Of a stretch of DNA of 64,000 nucleotides, positions 7,064-15,595 are shown piece by piece. The stretch lies in contig NZ_LT629792.1 in assembly GCF_900106055.1 (NCBI RefSeq), positions 1,178,001 through 1,242,000 on the forward strand. The letters run 5' to 3'. The DNA comes from Schaalia radingae (lineage in GTDB: Bacteria > Actinomycetota > Actinomycetes > Actinomycetales > Actinomycetaceae). The translations under genes and the position numbers were made by a program. Below the pieces are notes generated by a model. It did not search any database. It worked only from the letters and a program-made list of their open reading frames with translations, and was not told the origin of the DNA. Within the stretch, counting starts at the first letter, position 1. Each line of letters begins with the position of its first letter.

Positions 7064-9462
7064 TGCCAGCACCCGGGCCATCCGGCCTCACGGCCGCGCA
7101 AGTGGAAGAACGCACCCGTCAGGGTGAGGTCAACCATCACCATACGAAGACGTCCCGCTCGCTCGGATCAATAGCGCGAGCGAATGTTTTCACCCTGTTC
7201 AACACGATCCTTACCACCGCAATTGTTGTGGTACTGATTGTGGGGGACTGGCGGGACGCAGTGTTCGGCGGCGTGATGGTACTCAACGCCATCATCGGTA
7301 TCGCGGCGGAATACCGCGCGAAGAAAACGCTCGATTCCCTGGCGATTGTCGACGCGCCGCATTCGCTGGTGTGGCGGGATGGTGAAGAGCGCGAGGTCCT
7401 GTCGGAAGACGTGGTACGCGGCGACATCATCGAGCTGCGCCTGGGGGACCAGGTTCCCGTCGATGGAATCGTGCAGACTTCCCACAGCCTCGACATTGAC
7501 GAATCTTTGTTGACGGGCGAATCCGTACCGATCAGAAAAAAGCAGGGTGACCGCGTCCTGGCCGGCACCGCTGTCGTCTCAGGTGACGGCCTTATCGAAG
7601 CCACTGTTGTCGGCAACGCCGTTTACGCCCACACACTCACTGAACAGGTCCGCCGCTTCACGCGCACCACTTCCGAGATTCAGCAGGGCATTAACCGTGT
7701 CCTGCGGGTCATTTCGTGGCTGATTGTGCCCGTCACCGCGCTGATCGTATGGTCGCAGATCCGCCTCGATCCACTCAGCGGTGGATGGCGGCACGCACTC
7801 GTCCTGGCGGTCGCGGCAGTTGTCGGCATGATCCCGCAGGGCCTGGTTCTGCTGACCTCCATGAACTTCGCCCTCGGCGCGGCAACACTGGCACGGCGCA
7901 AAGTCCTCGTCAATGAGCTTCCCGCGGTGGAAGTCCTCGCGCGTGTGGATGCCCTCTGCGTTGACAAAACGGGAACGCTGACTACCGGCGGAGTGAGCGT
8001 CGATTCCATGATTCCCCTAGGCGCGGGTGACAGCGGTGACCGAATTGACGAGGGTGCCGCCCGCGCACTGTTGACACTCAATGCTTCCACACACAACGCA
8101 ACTGCGGAAGCGATCGTTGCTCATCTGAAGGCGCAGGCACTCGAGGTAGAGCCAGCTGGCCTGTCTGCTAACTGGAGCGTCCCATTCAATTCGACACGCA
8201 AATGGTCGGGATTCAGTGATGGAGAGCAGGCCTGGGTGCTGGGCGCTCCGGAAATGACGGTGACTGACGCGAACGTGCTGGATCACGTCACGCGCGTTGC
8301 CGACCAGGGACTTCGCGTTGTGGTGCTCAGCTGTGCGCCGGCAGCTCCCTCATCAATGGGGGAGGAACTGCCGCAGGGACTTCAGCCGAACACGCTGATC
8401 GTCCTGCGCGAACAGATCCGCCCTGACGCTGCTGACACAATGGAGTATTTCCGCCGGCAGGGCGTGCGGGTACGTGTGATATCAGGTGACAATCCCGCGA
8501 CTGTGCAGGCTATTGCGAACGTGGCCTCATTGCGTGAGGACCAAGCGACGATTCGCGGGATGGATGCGCGCACCCTGCCTGAGGACATGGACAGCGACGC
8601 GTTCGTGCAGGCCGTGATGGATCATGATGTGTTCGGACGTGTCACTCCGGAGCAAAAACGCGCAATGGTGCGGGCATTACAGTCTCGCGGGCATACTGTC
8701 GCGATGACGGGTGACGGCGTCAATGACGCACTTGCCCTGAAAGATGCTGACCTGGGGATCGCGATGGGCAGCGGTGCCCGCGCTACGAAAGCGGTGGCGC
8801 AGATCGTGCTGGTCGATGGAGCGTTTGCAGCTCTGCCAGGGGTCGTCGCTGAAGGGCGGCGCATCATGGCGAATATGGAACGTGTCTCCGCGCTCTTCCT
8901 GGCCAAGACGGTCTACGCCAGCCTCATTGCCGTCATCTGTGCCCTTGCCGCCTGGCACTACCCGTTCCTGCCCCGTCACTTCACTTACATTGATGCGCTG
9001 ACCATCGGAATCCCGGCATTCTTCATCGCGCTGGGACCGAACAGGCGACGATACGTCAGCGGATATTTGAAGCGCGTGCTCGGCCTGGCCGTTCCATCAG
9101 GGTGCGTGTTGGCTGCAGCTGCGTTGACTGCGTACTGGATGGTGGGCGTGGGAAAAGTGGAGGGCCAAACCGCTGCCGCGTTGTCGTTGATGTGTGGTGC
9201 ACTGTGGCTCCTGTCCATTACCGCACGCCCGGTCAATTCGTGGCGCGCCGGACTGATTGCACTCATGCTGACCTGCGCTGTCGCGGGAGTATTCATCCCA
9301 TTCGTCCGCAATTTCTTTGCGCTGGAGTGGCCGGCAGCGCACGACGGATGGGTGATCCTCGCGTGCGGCCTCACCGCCTGTATCCTCATCGAAGCGGCGC
9401 ATCGCGCATACTCATTGCGCCACCAGCGAAAGGCTGAAACGGACGGTGCGCCACTAGACTGA
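7063..9462 (+). CDS. cation-transporting P-type ATPase (CtpE-like)
   Basis: Integral membrane cation pump, 799 residues. All P-type hallmarks are visible: actuator TGES (151-154), phosphorylation site DKTGT (301-305, phospho-Asp301) and the hinge TGDGVND (549-555). The ion-site helix M4 reads MIPQGL (256-261), where Ca2+ and many other P2 pumps have PEGL. The overall arrangement resembles mycobacterial CtpE-type proteins: short N-terminus, no heavy-metal-binding domain, extra helices at the C-terminus. Substrate is inferred, not shown: co-transcription with TerC behind a Mn2+ riboswitch, with a one-base TGATG overlap, favours Mn2+ (or Ca2+) export. Confidence 0.88.
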   Translation: MPAPGPSGLTAAQVEERTRQGEVNHHHTKTSRSLGSIARANVFTLFNTILTTAIVVVLIVGDWRDAVFGGVMVLNAIIGIAAEYRAKKTLDSLAIVDAPHSLVWRDGEEREVLSEDVVRGDIIELRLGDQVPVDGIVQTSHSLDIDESLLTGESVPIRKKQGDRVLAGTAVVSGDGLIEATVVGNAVYAHTLTEQVRRFTRTTSEIQQGINRVLRVISWLIVPVTALIVWSQIRLDPLSGGWRHALVLAVAAVVGMIPQGLVLLTSMNFALGAATLARRKVLVNELPAVEVLARVDALCVDKTGTLTTGGVSVDSMIPLGAGDSGDRIDEGAARALLTLNASTHNATAEAIVAHLKAQALEVEPAGLSANWSVPFNSTRKWSGFSDGEQAWVLGAPEMTVTDANVLDHVTRVADQGLRVVVLSCAPAAPSSMGEELPQGLQPNTLIVLREQIRPDAADTMEYFRRQGVRVRVISGDNPATVQAIANVASLREDQATIRGMDARTLPEDMDSDAFVQAVMDHDVFGRVTPEQKRAMVRALQSRGHTVAMTGDGVNDALALKDADLGIAMGSGARATKAVAQIVLVDGAFAALPGVVAEGRRIMANMERVSALFLAKTVYASLIAVICALAAWHYPFLPRHFTYIDALTIGIPAFFIALGPNRRRYVSGYLKRVLGLAVPSGCVLAAAALTAYWMVGVGKVEGQTAAALSLMCGALWLLSITARPVNSWRAGLIALMLTCAVAGVFIPFVRNFFALEWPAAHDGWVILACGLTACILIEAAHRAYSLRHQRKAETDGAPLD
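9455..9460 (+). promoter_or_regulatory. -10 element (TAGACT) for the alpha/beta hydrolase
   Basis: TAGACT overlaps the end of the P-type ATPase gene and lies 34 bases before the ATG at 9495, leaving room for the visible AAGGAG. The same hexamer precedes other genes in this window. Confidence 0.35.
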
Positions 9463-9494
9463 CAGTGCGGAGATACCACGTGAAGGAGTTGAAG

Positions 9495-10280
9495 ATGACT
9501 GCATGGAAGCTGCCGCTGACGATCCTGGGAAACGAGGATGCTCCGGCGTTGGTGCTGGGACATTCACTGGGATCAAGCCACGACATGTGGGAGAGCGTCA
9601 TCCCTTTGATTCGCGACGATTTTGATATTGTCCTCTACGACCTGCCCGGACACGGGGGAACACCGATTGCTCCGGTCGGCCGCGAACTGAAGATGACCGA
9701 CGTTGTGGAAGCACTGCTTGGCGCCTTGGATGATCACGGCGTCGATACGTTTCATTGCGCCGGACTGTCACTGGGTGGCATGGTCGCCATGGCTACTGCA
9801 ATCACACATCCTCAGCGGGTGCGCAGCCTCACCGTCATGAGTGCCGGGCCGATCAATGGTCAGCCTGATCAGTGGTACGACAAAGCTGGGGCTGTGCGTC
9901 GCGACGGCACAGCAAGCCTGGTGGACGCAACGTTCGAGCGCTGGTTCATGCCTGAATTTGCTTCGGGGGAGGGTGCTGACCGCGTTGAGGCGATTCGCAG
10001 GATCTTCGAAAACTGTGACGACGAGGGATACGCGCAGTGCTGCGAGGTCCTCGCGAGTACGGACATGCGCGGCGACGTTGCGAGCATCCACACTCCAACC
10101 CTCCTGATCAGCGCTGAAGAGGACGGTTCACTGAACTGGGCGGGCGCTGACGAACTGGCCCGCACCATCCGCAGTGGAGGGGCGACTGTGCAGGTGGCAC
10201 GCATCCCTCAGGCGCGGCATATGAGCGCCGTTGAGAAGCCGGAGCTGGTGGCTCGGGCTCTCAAAGGGCTGGTCGACTAG
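9495..10280 (+). CDS. alpha/beta hydrolase
   Basis: Cytoplasmic alpha/beta-hydrolase-fold enzyme of 261 residues, closest in plan to 3-oxoadipate enol-lactonases, though the true substrate is unknown. The oxyanion region LGHSLGSS (21-28) and the catalytic triad are visible: nucleophile Ser92 in GLSLGG, acid Asp210 in SAEEDGSLNW, and His242 in QARHMSAVEKPE. The ATG at 9495 has AAGGAG six bases upstream and is preferred over an in-frame GTG at 9465. No beta-ketoadipate pathway genes are nearby, so a lactonase function in aromatic degradation is not supported by context. Confidence 0.82.
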   Translation: MTAWKLPLTILGNEDAPALVLGHSLGSSHDMWESVIPLIRDDFDIVLYDLPGHGGTPIAPVGRELKMTDVVEALLGALDDHGVDTFHCAGLSLGGMVAMATAITHPQRVRSLTVMSAGPINGQPDQWYDKAGAVRRDGTASLVDATFERWFMPEFASGEGADRVEAIRRIFENCDDEGYAQCCEVLASTDMRGDVASIHTPTLLISAEEDGSLNWAGADELARTIRSGGATVQVARIPQARHMSAVEKPELVARALKGLVD

Positions 10281-10293
10281 AGGCAGCCGAAAT

Positions 10294-10611
10294 CTACGAG
10301 TACGGGAACTTCGTGTCGAATTCTTCGGCTAGGCTGCCGATGGTCGGTTCCCACTGCATGATGCGCCGATCAATGATGAACCCCTGAACGTAGAACGGAT
10401 CATCCTCGAGGATCTTCAGCGCCACATTGGCGGACTCTGCCTTCAAGATGATGAGGGCACCCTCATGCATCGCATCGCGGAGCCAACCTGAGGACAGCAG
10501 AACATCTTTCGCATACAGATCCCGCAGGAAACGGCGGTGCGCCGGGCGGAAATCCTGCGTCAGAGAATTCAACTTGGTGTCATACGTGTACTCAACGACA
10601 TAGATACGCAT
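10294..10611 (-). CDS. YciI-like protein
   Basis: Small cytoplasmic protein (105 residues) of the YciI/ferredoxin-like-fold superfamily, whose members include dehydrochlorinase-like enzymes and many of unknown role. Visible family features are the N-terminal strand MRIYVVEYTY, the RPAHRRFLRDLYAKDVLLSSG segment containing the conserved histidine (His24), GALIILKAES, and DPFYVQGFI near residues 71-79. It is divergent from uvrA. No Shine-Dalgarno sequence is seen; GATAAT ends six bases before the ATG, so the mRNA is probably leaderless. Confidence 0.8.
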   Translation of the reverse strand: MRIYVVEYTYDTKLNSLTQDFRPAHRRFLRDLYAKDVLLSSGWLRDAMHEGALIILKAESANVALKILEDDPFYVQGFIIDRRIMQWEPTIGSLAEEFDTKFPYS

Positions 10612-10617
10612 AGGTCA

Positions 10618-10623
10618 ATTATC
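10618..10623 (-). promoter_or_regulatory. -10 element (GATAAT), leaderless-type
   Basis: On the minus strand GATAAT is followed by six bases and then the ATG of the YciI-like gene. It matches the TATAAT consensus at five of six positions. Confidence 0.55.
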
Positions 10624-10715
10624 CCAGCATTGCGATCGCGGCGCGCCTGAATGCATGAACAGATCCTGCGCACCCACCCACATGGAACAGATGTGCGAGA
10701 ATCGCGCCGGAGCCG

Positions 10716-10721
10716 TAGGAT
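10716..10721 (+). promoter_or_regulatory. -10 element (TAGGAT), leaderless-type
   Basis: TAGGAT ends six bases before the GTG start of uvrA. No separate Shine-Dalgarno site fits between them. Confidence 0.5.
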
Positions 10722-10727
10722 CGAGGG

Positions 10728-13574
10728 GTGTCAGACCAGTTGATCGTGCGCGGAGCGCGCCAGCACAACCTCAAAAGCGTCAACCTCGAGTTACCTCGCG
10801 ACGCGATGATCGTCTTTTCCGGCCTGTCCGGCTCCGGAAAGTCATCCCTCGCATTCGATACCATTTTTGCCGAGGGGCAGCGCCGCTACGTTGAATCCCT
10901 GTCGTCATATGCGCGCCAGTTCCTTGGTCAGATGGACAAACCTGACGTTGACTTCATCGAAGGCCTCTCTCCGGCAGTGTCCATCGATCAGAAATCCACC
11001 TCACGTAACCCGCGATCAACGGTGGGCACGATCACTGAAATCCACGACTACCTGCGTCTTTTGTTCGCACGGGCGGGCACTGCGCACTGTCCGACGTGTG
11101 GCGCTGAAATCACCGCCCAGACCCCGCAGCAGATCGTGGACAGTGTGCGCTCGATGGAGGAGGGCACCCGCTTCCAGGTCCTCGCACCCGTCGTGCGTGG
11201 CCGCAAGGGTGAGTACCGCGAATTACTTGACGATCTGCGCGCTGCCGGCTATTCACGCGCATTGATTGACGGTGAAGTGGTGCGTTTGGAGAACGCGCCG
11301 ACCCTTGAGAAGAAGCTGAAACACACCATCGAAGTCGTCATCGACCGACTGGTGGTGCGCGACGGTATGAAGCAGCGTCTGACTGACTCGGTAGAAACAG
11401 CGCTGGGGCTGTCGGAAGGCCTGGTCGTCATTGACGTCGTGGATCTGGACGCGGACGATCCGAACAGGCGGCGCCGCTACTCTGAAAAGCGCGCCTGCCC
11501 GAACGACCATCCACTTGCACTTGAAGAGATCGAGCCTCGCACATTCTCATTCAACGCTCCTTACGGTGCATGTCCTGAATGTATGGGAATCGGCTCGCGG
11601 CTGGAAGTCGACCCTGACCTCGTCGTTCCCGACGAAGAACTGTCCCTTGAGGATGGGGCTGTCGCACCGTGGAGCCGGAACGTTAAGTACCATGTACGCT
11701 TGCTGAAATCCCTCGGTAAGGAGCTCGGCTTTTCGACCAGGACTGCGTGGAAGGAGCTGCCGAGTGAGGCGCGCCAGGCGATCCTGTACGGCAAAGACTA
11801 CGAAGTGAAAGTCAAGTTCCGTAACAGGTGGGGGCGTGAGCGTTCCTACACGACTGGCTTCGAAGGCGCTGTCAACTACATCGAACGCAAGCGTGAGGAA
11901 ACTGAGTCGGATCGAACGTTGGAACGCCTGGAAGCGTACATGCGTGAGGTGCCATGTCCCGTGTGTCAGGGTGCCCGCCTGAAGCCGGAAGTGCTGGCTG
12001 TGCGCATCGGTGGCCTGAACATTGCCGAGGTGTCGAACCTGTCGATTGCTGATCTCGAGCGTTTCATGAGTGAGCTCGAGCTCGACCAGCGACAGCAGTT
12101 CATTGCGCGCCCCATTTTGCAGGAAATCATCGCCCGCTTGAAGTTTCTCAACGATGTGGGGTTGACGTACCTGACATTGTCAAGGGCGGCCGGAACCCTT
12201 TCCGGTGGTGAAGCTCAGCGTATCCGGCTGGCCACCCAGATCGGGTCGGGACTGGTCGGGGTTCTCTACGTCTTGGATGAGCCATCTATCGGCCTGCATC
12301 AACGTGATAACCAGCGCCTGATCGCCACCCTGAAGCGCCTTCGCGACCTCGGCAACACGCTGATCGTTGTCGAACATGACGAAGAAACGATTGAATCGGC
12401 CGACTGGGTCGTGGACATTGGACCGGGTGCCGGAGAAAACGGCGGATGGGTCGTGTACTCCGGAAGCGTGGAGGAGTTGAAGAAGAATCGGAACTCGTTG
12501 ACAGGGGAGTACCTGTCGGGGCGCCGGTCCATTGCCATTCCAACCGAACGCAGGCCGGTGGACCGCTCCCGCGTCATCACGGTGAAAGGCGCGCGTGAAA
12601 ACAACCTCGATAACCTCACCGTGTCATTCCCTCTCGGAGTGTTCATCGCCGTGACGGGCGTGTCAGGATCGGGCAAATCCACTCTGGTTAACCAGATTCT
12701 GTATCGGTCCCTCGCATCCCGCCTCAATGGGGCGCGCATGGTTCCGGGACGCCACCGCGCGATCACCGGTCTGGATCACCTCGACAAAGTGATTCATGTG
12801 GACCAGTCACCCATTGGACGCACCCCGCGTTCGAACCCAGCTACCTACACCGGGGTGTGGGACCTGATTCGCCAGCTTTTCGCACAAACGCATGAAGCCA
12901 AGGTTCGCGGCTACATGCCGGGACGTTTCTCCTTCAATGTCAAGGGCGGCAGGTGCGAAGCCTGCAAGGGCGACGGCACGATTCGCATTGAAATGAACTT
13001 CCTGCCCGACGTGTATGTGCCGTGCGAGGTGTGTCACGGCAAGCGGTACAACAGGGAGACACTGGAAGTCCACTACAAGGGCAAGACAGTGGCAGATGTT
13101 CTGGATATGTCCATCTCGGAAGCGGCGGAGTTCTTCCAGTCGCTGCCGCGTATCGCTCGTCATCTCAACACGCTCGTCGAGGTTGGCCTGGGGTACGTGC
13201 GGCTGGGACAGGCCGCCACGACACTGTCCGGTGGCGAAGCTCAGCGTGTAAAACTGGCGTCCGAACTGCAGCGACGCTCCTCAGGACGATCAGTGTATGT
13301 TCTGGACGAGCCGACGACGGGTCTGCATAGCGAAGACATTCGCAAGCTCTTGATGGTGTTGCAGACACTGGTTGATAAAGGCAATACGGTCATCGTGATT
13401 GAGCACAACCTGGATGTCATCAAGTGCGCGGATTGGATCATTGACATGGGCCCTGAAGGGGGATCCGGCGGTGGCCAGGTCGTGGCTGAGGGCACACCTG
13501 AAGATGTTGCCGCCGTCGACGAATCATTCACTGGTCAGTATTTAAGAAAAATTCTCGACTTCAGCGTAGAGTAG
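10728..13574 (+). CDS. uvrA: excinuclease ABC subunit A
   Basis: UvrA, the DNA-damage-recognising ATPase of nucleotide excision repair (948 residues, normal length). It has two ABC ATPase modules: Walker [10 protein letters not shown] near residue 32 and GVSGSGKST in the second half, each with an LSGGEAQR signature. The zinc modules are intact: CPTCGAEI, the CPNDH...CPEC pair, and CEACKGDG...CEVCHG in the C-terminal half. The GTG start at 10728 agrees with the family N-terminus ([20 protein letters not shown]) and directly follows a TAGGAT box. Its last codons overlap the promoter of the next gene. Confidence 0.97.
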   Translation: MSDQLIVRGARQHNLKSVNLELPRDAMIVFSGLSGSGKSSLAFDTIFAEGQRRYVESLSSYARQFLGQMDKPDVDFIEGLSPAVSIDQKSTSRNPRSTVGTITEIHDYLRLLFARAGTAHCPTCGAEITAQTPQQIVDSVRSMEEGTRFQVLAPVVRGRKGEYRELLDDLRAAGYSRALIDGEVVRLENAPTLEKKLKHTIEVVIDRLVVRDGMKQRLTDSVETALGLSEGLVVIDVVDLDADDPNRRRRYSEKRACPNDHPLALEEIEPRTFSFNAPYGACPECMGIGSRLEVDPDLVVPDEELSLEDGAVAPWSRNVKYHVRLLKSLGKELGFSTRTAWKELPSEARQAILYGKDYEVKVKFRNRWGRERSYTTGFEGAVNYIERKREETESDRTLERLEAYMREVPCPVCQGARLKPEVLAVRIGGLNIAEVSNLSIADLERFMSELELDQRQQFIARPILQEIIARLKFLNDVGLTYLTLSRAAGTLSGGEAQRIRLATQIGSGLVGVLYVLDEPSIGLHQRDNQRLIATLKRLRDLGNTLIVVEHDEETIESADWVVDIGPGAGENGGWVVYSGSVEELKKNRNSLTGEYLSGRRSIAIPTERRPVDRSRVITVKGARENNLDNLTVSFPLGVFIAVTGVSGSGKSTLVNQILYRSLASRLNGARMVPGRHRAITGLDHLDKVIHVDQSPIGRTPRSNPATYTGVWDLIRQLFAQTHEAKVRGYMPGRFSFNVKGGRCEACKGDGTIRIEMNFLPDVYVPCEVCHGKRYNRETLEVHYKGKTVADVLDMSISEAAEFFQSLPRIARHLNTLVEVGLGYVRLGQAATTLSGGEAQRVKLASELQRRSSGRSVYVLDEPTTGLHSEDIRKLLMVLQTLVDKGNTVIVIEHNLDVIKCADWIIDMGPEGGSGGGQVVAEGTPEDVAAVDESFTGQYLRKILDFSVE
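13567..13572 (+). promoter_or_regulatory. -10 element (TAGAGT), leaderless-type
   Basis: TAGAGT overlaps the last codons and stop of uvrA and ends six bases before the ATG at 13579. Confidence 0.4.
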
Positions 13575-13578
13575 ATCT

Positions 13579-14565
13579 ATGAGTGGTGACCGGCGCATAA
13601 CAGTAGGTTTGGTCGGAGCTGGCGGCATTGCGCGATCCCACATGTCAGCGTGGCGGTCACTGGGCGTTGACATCCTCGTCTATTCGAAGGAAGACGCCAA
13701 CGAGCTGTGCGCGGAGTTCTCCACCGGACGCGTCGTTGACACGCTCGAGAACCTGGTCGCACAATCCCAGGTGATCGATGTCCTGACACCAACATACGCA
13801 CACGAGGAAGCTGTGCGCGCCGGACTGGACGCCGGGCGCCAGGTCATCTGTGAAAAACCGCTGGCACTGGACGCGCCGACAGCACAGCAGCTGCTTGAAT
13901 TGTCACGCGCACGCGACAACGCACTGTACGTCGCGCATGTCGTGCGGTATTTCCCGGAATATGCCACCCTCCACGATGCCGTCTCCAGCGGATATATCGG
14001 CCGCCCGGCGGTAGCACGTCTGAACCGGACCGGCACGTTCCCGCAATGGGCCTCATGGTTCGCTGACGAGGAAGAATCCGGTGGAATTGTCGATGATCTC
14101 ATGATCCATGACCTTGATATTGCCCGATGGGTGCTGGGAGAGGTACGCAGCGTGTATGCAACACTGCGCCATGCCACTGCTCCCGATGGGCGGCGCGTGA
14201 GCGTTGCTCAGGCGACATTGCGTCATGAGGACGAAGCGATCTCGAATGTGCGCGCGACGTGGGGGCCGGTGGGCACACCATTTCGCACTTCATTCTATGT
14301 TGCGGGAACCGACGGGTGTCTGGAGCACGATTCAACAGCTCACCCACCTCTGCAGGTCCGCAGCGACGCACCAACTGACGCATCAATGCTGCCGACCACA
14401 TCAGGATCCCCGGCCGACCCCTACTACGCAGAACTGAGCGACTTCATGGAGTCCATGTCCACCGGCTCAACGCCGAGGGCGAGTGCAGAAGACGCGGTCG
14501 AAGCGCTGAAGCTGGCAGACGCGGTTCGCCTGTCAGCCCATCGCGATGCGGTAGTGGAGTTGTGA
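13579..14565 (+). CDS. Gfo/Idh/MocA family oxidoreductase (first of tandem pair)
   Basis: NAD(P)-dependent sugar or polyol dehydrogenase of the Gfo/Idh/MocA family (328 residues). It has an N-terminal Rossmann loop GLVGAGGIARSH (9-20), the conserved CEKPLAL motif with the catalytic-type lysine, and the C-terminal alpha/beta domain with GGIVDDLMIHDLDIARWVLG, which carries the usual D...H/D pair. The substrate cannot be assigned. It starts 4 bases after uvrA and is followed within one base by a second, diverged family member, so the pair may handle one sugar pathway or form a complex. A TAGAGT box six bases before its ATG suggests its own promoter. Confidence 0.87.
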   Translation: MSGDRRITVGLVGAGGIARSHMSAWRSLGVDILVYSKEDANELCAEFSTGRVVDTLENLVAQSQVIDVLTPTYAHEEAVRAGLDAGRQVICEKPLALDAPTAQQLLELSRARDNALYVAHVVRYFPEYATLHDAVSSGYIGRPAVARLNRTGTFPQWASWFADEEESGGIVDDLMIHDLDIARWVLGEVRSVYATLRHATAPDGRRVSVAQATLRHEDEAISNVRATWGPVGTPFRTSFYVAGTDGCLEHDSTAHPPLQVRSDAPTDASMLPTTSGSPADPYYAELSDFMESMSTGSTPRASAEDAVEALKLADAVRLSAHRDAVVEL

Positions 14566-14566
14566 G

Positions 14567-15595
14567 ATGAAAACCATACGTATCGGATTGTTGTCGTTCG
14601 CACACATGCATGCCGAGGGATACGCCACAGCCCTCATGGGCATGGACGGCGTCGAATTGATGTGCACCGACCCGGATTCACACAGGTCAGGACGCCCCAG
14701 CCCTGCATGGCGCGGCAGAAAAGGAGCCCGCGCGCTCGGTGTGCCCTACGTCGACACTTGTGAGGAGTTAGAGCAATGGGGGCCGGACGCAGTGATCGTC
14801 TGCTCCGAAAATACCGAACACAGGCGCATGGTCGAATGGGCGGCTGAGCGTGGATATCACGTCCTGTGTGAGAAACCGATCGCCACCAGTCATGACGATG
14901 CTGTCGCCATGTGGGATGCATGCCGTCAGGCAGGAGTCTTCCTGATGACCGCTTATCCGGTGCGTTTTTCAACAGCGTGCCGAGAACTCAAGACGCGAGT
15001 TGATCACGGCCAGTTGGGCGATCTGGTGGGCTTCGCTGGCTCGAATAACGGGAAAATCCCCAGTGGTGGCCGCACCTGGTTCACTGATCCGGATCAGGCC
15101 GGTGGCGGTGCCCTCGTCGACCATGTCGTCCACATCGCTGACATTCTGGACATGATGCTCGACGGTGAACAGGCATCATCCGTGTGGGCTGCCGATAACC
15201 GGATTCTGGGCGCAGATAATCCCGACGTTCATGTGGAGACCAGCGGACTCGTCACGGTGCGCTATCCGTCAGGTCTGGTCGGCACAATTGACTGTTCATG
15301 GAGCATGCCGGAAGCGGCGCCAACATGGGGTGGCCTTACCCTCGACATTATCGGCACAAGAGGTACCGCGCGTTTCGCCCCCTTTGATGCGCGGGTGTCT
15401 GGTGCCGTCTGTGGGCAAGCCGCATGGCTGGGATACGGTGAAGATATGGATGGCGTCATGCTGCGCACGTTCACTGACGCTGTGCGCACCGGTCACACAC
15501 CTCAGCCGGACGCAGCATCGGCTATCCGGTCACTGGACATCATGCTGGCAGCACAGCAATCGGCACGCAGCGGCGCGGTAGTCCACCTCAACTAG
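14567..15595 (+). CDS. Gfo/Idh/MocA family oxidoreductase (second, atypical nucleotide loop)
   Basis: Second member of the Gfo/Idh/MocA family (342 residues). The family motif CEKPIATS and the C-terminal domain with GGGALVDHVVHIADILDMML are clear. The N-terminal loop reads GLLSFAHMHAEGYA in place of the usual GxGxxG, so dinucleotide binding must differ; this variant recurs in a recognisable subfamily of unknown substrate. It lies one base after the preceding paralogue and is almost certainly co-expressed with it. Its 3' end overlaps the convergent acyl-CoA synthetase gene by 4 bases. Confidence 0.85.
   Translation: MKTIRIGLLSFAHMHAEGYATALMGMDGVELMCTDPDSHRSGRPSPAWRGRKGARALGVPYVDTCEELEQWGPDAVIVCSENTEHRRMVEWAAERGYHVLCEKPIATSHDDAVAMWDACRQAGVFLMTAYPVRFSTACRELKTRVDHGQLGDLVGFAGSNNGKIPSGGRTWFTDPDQAGGGALVDHVVHIADILDMMLDGEQASSVWAADNRILGADNPDVHVETSGLVTVRYPSGLVGTIDCSWSMPEAAPTWGGLTLDIIGTRGTARFAPFDARVSGAVCGQAAWLGYGEDMDGVMLRTFTDAVRTGHTPQPDAASAIRSLDIMLAAQQSARSGAVVHLN

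Noticed and set aside
9465..9494. GTG 9465 as start of the alpha/beta hydrolase
   Set aside because: It lies four bases after the TAGACT box, too close, while ATG 9495 has a good AAGGAG site and fits the family N-terminus.
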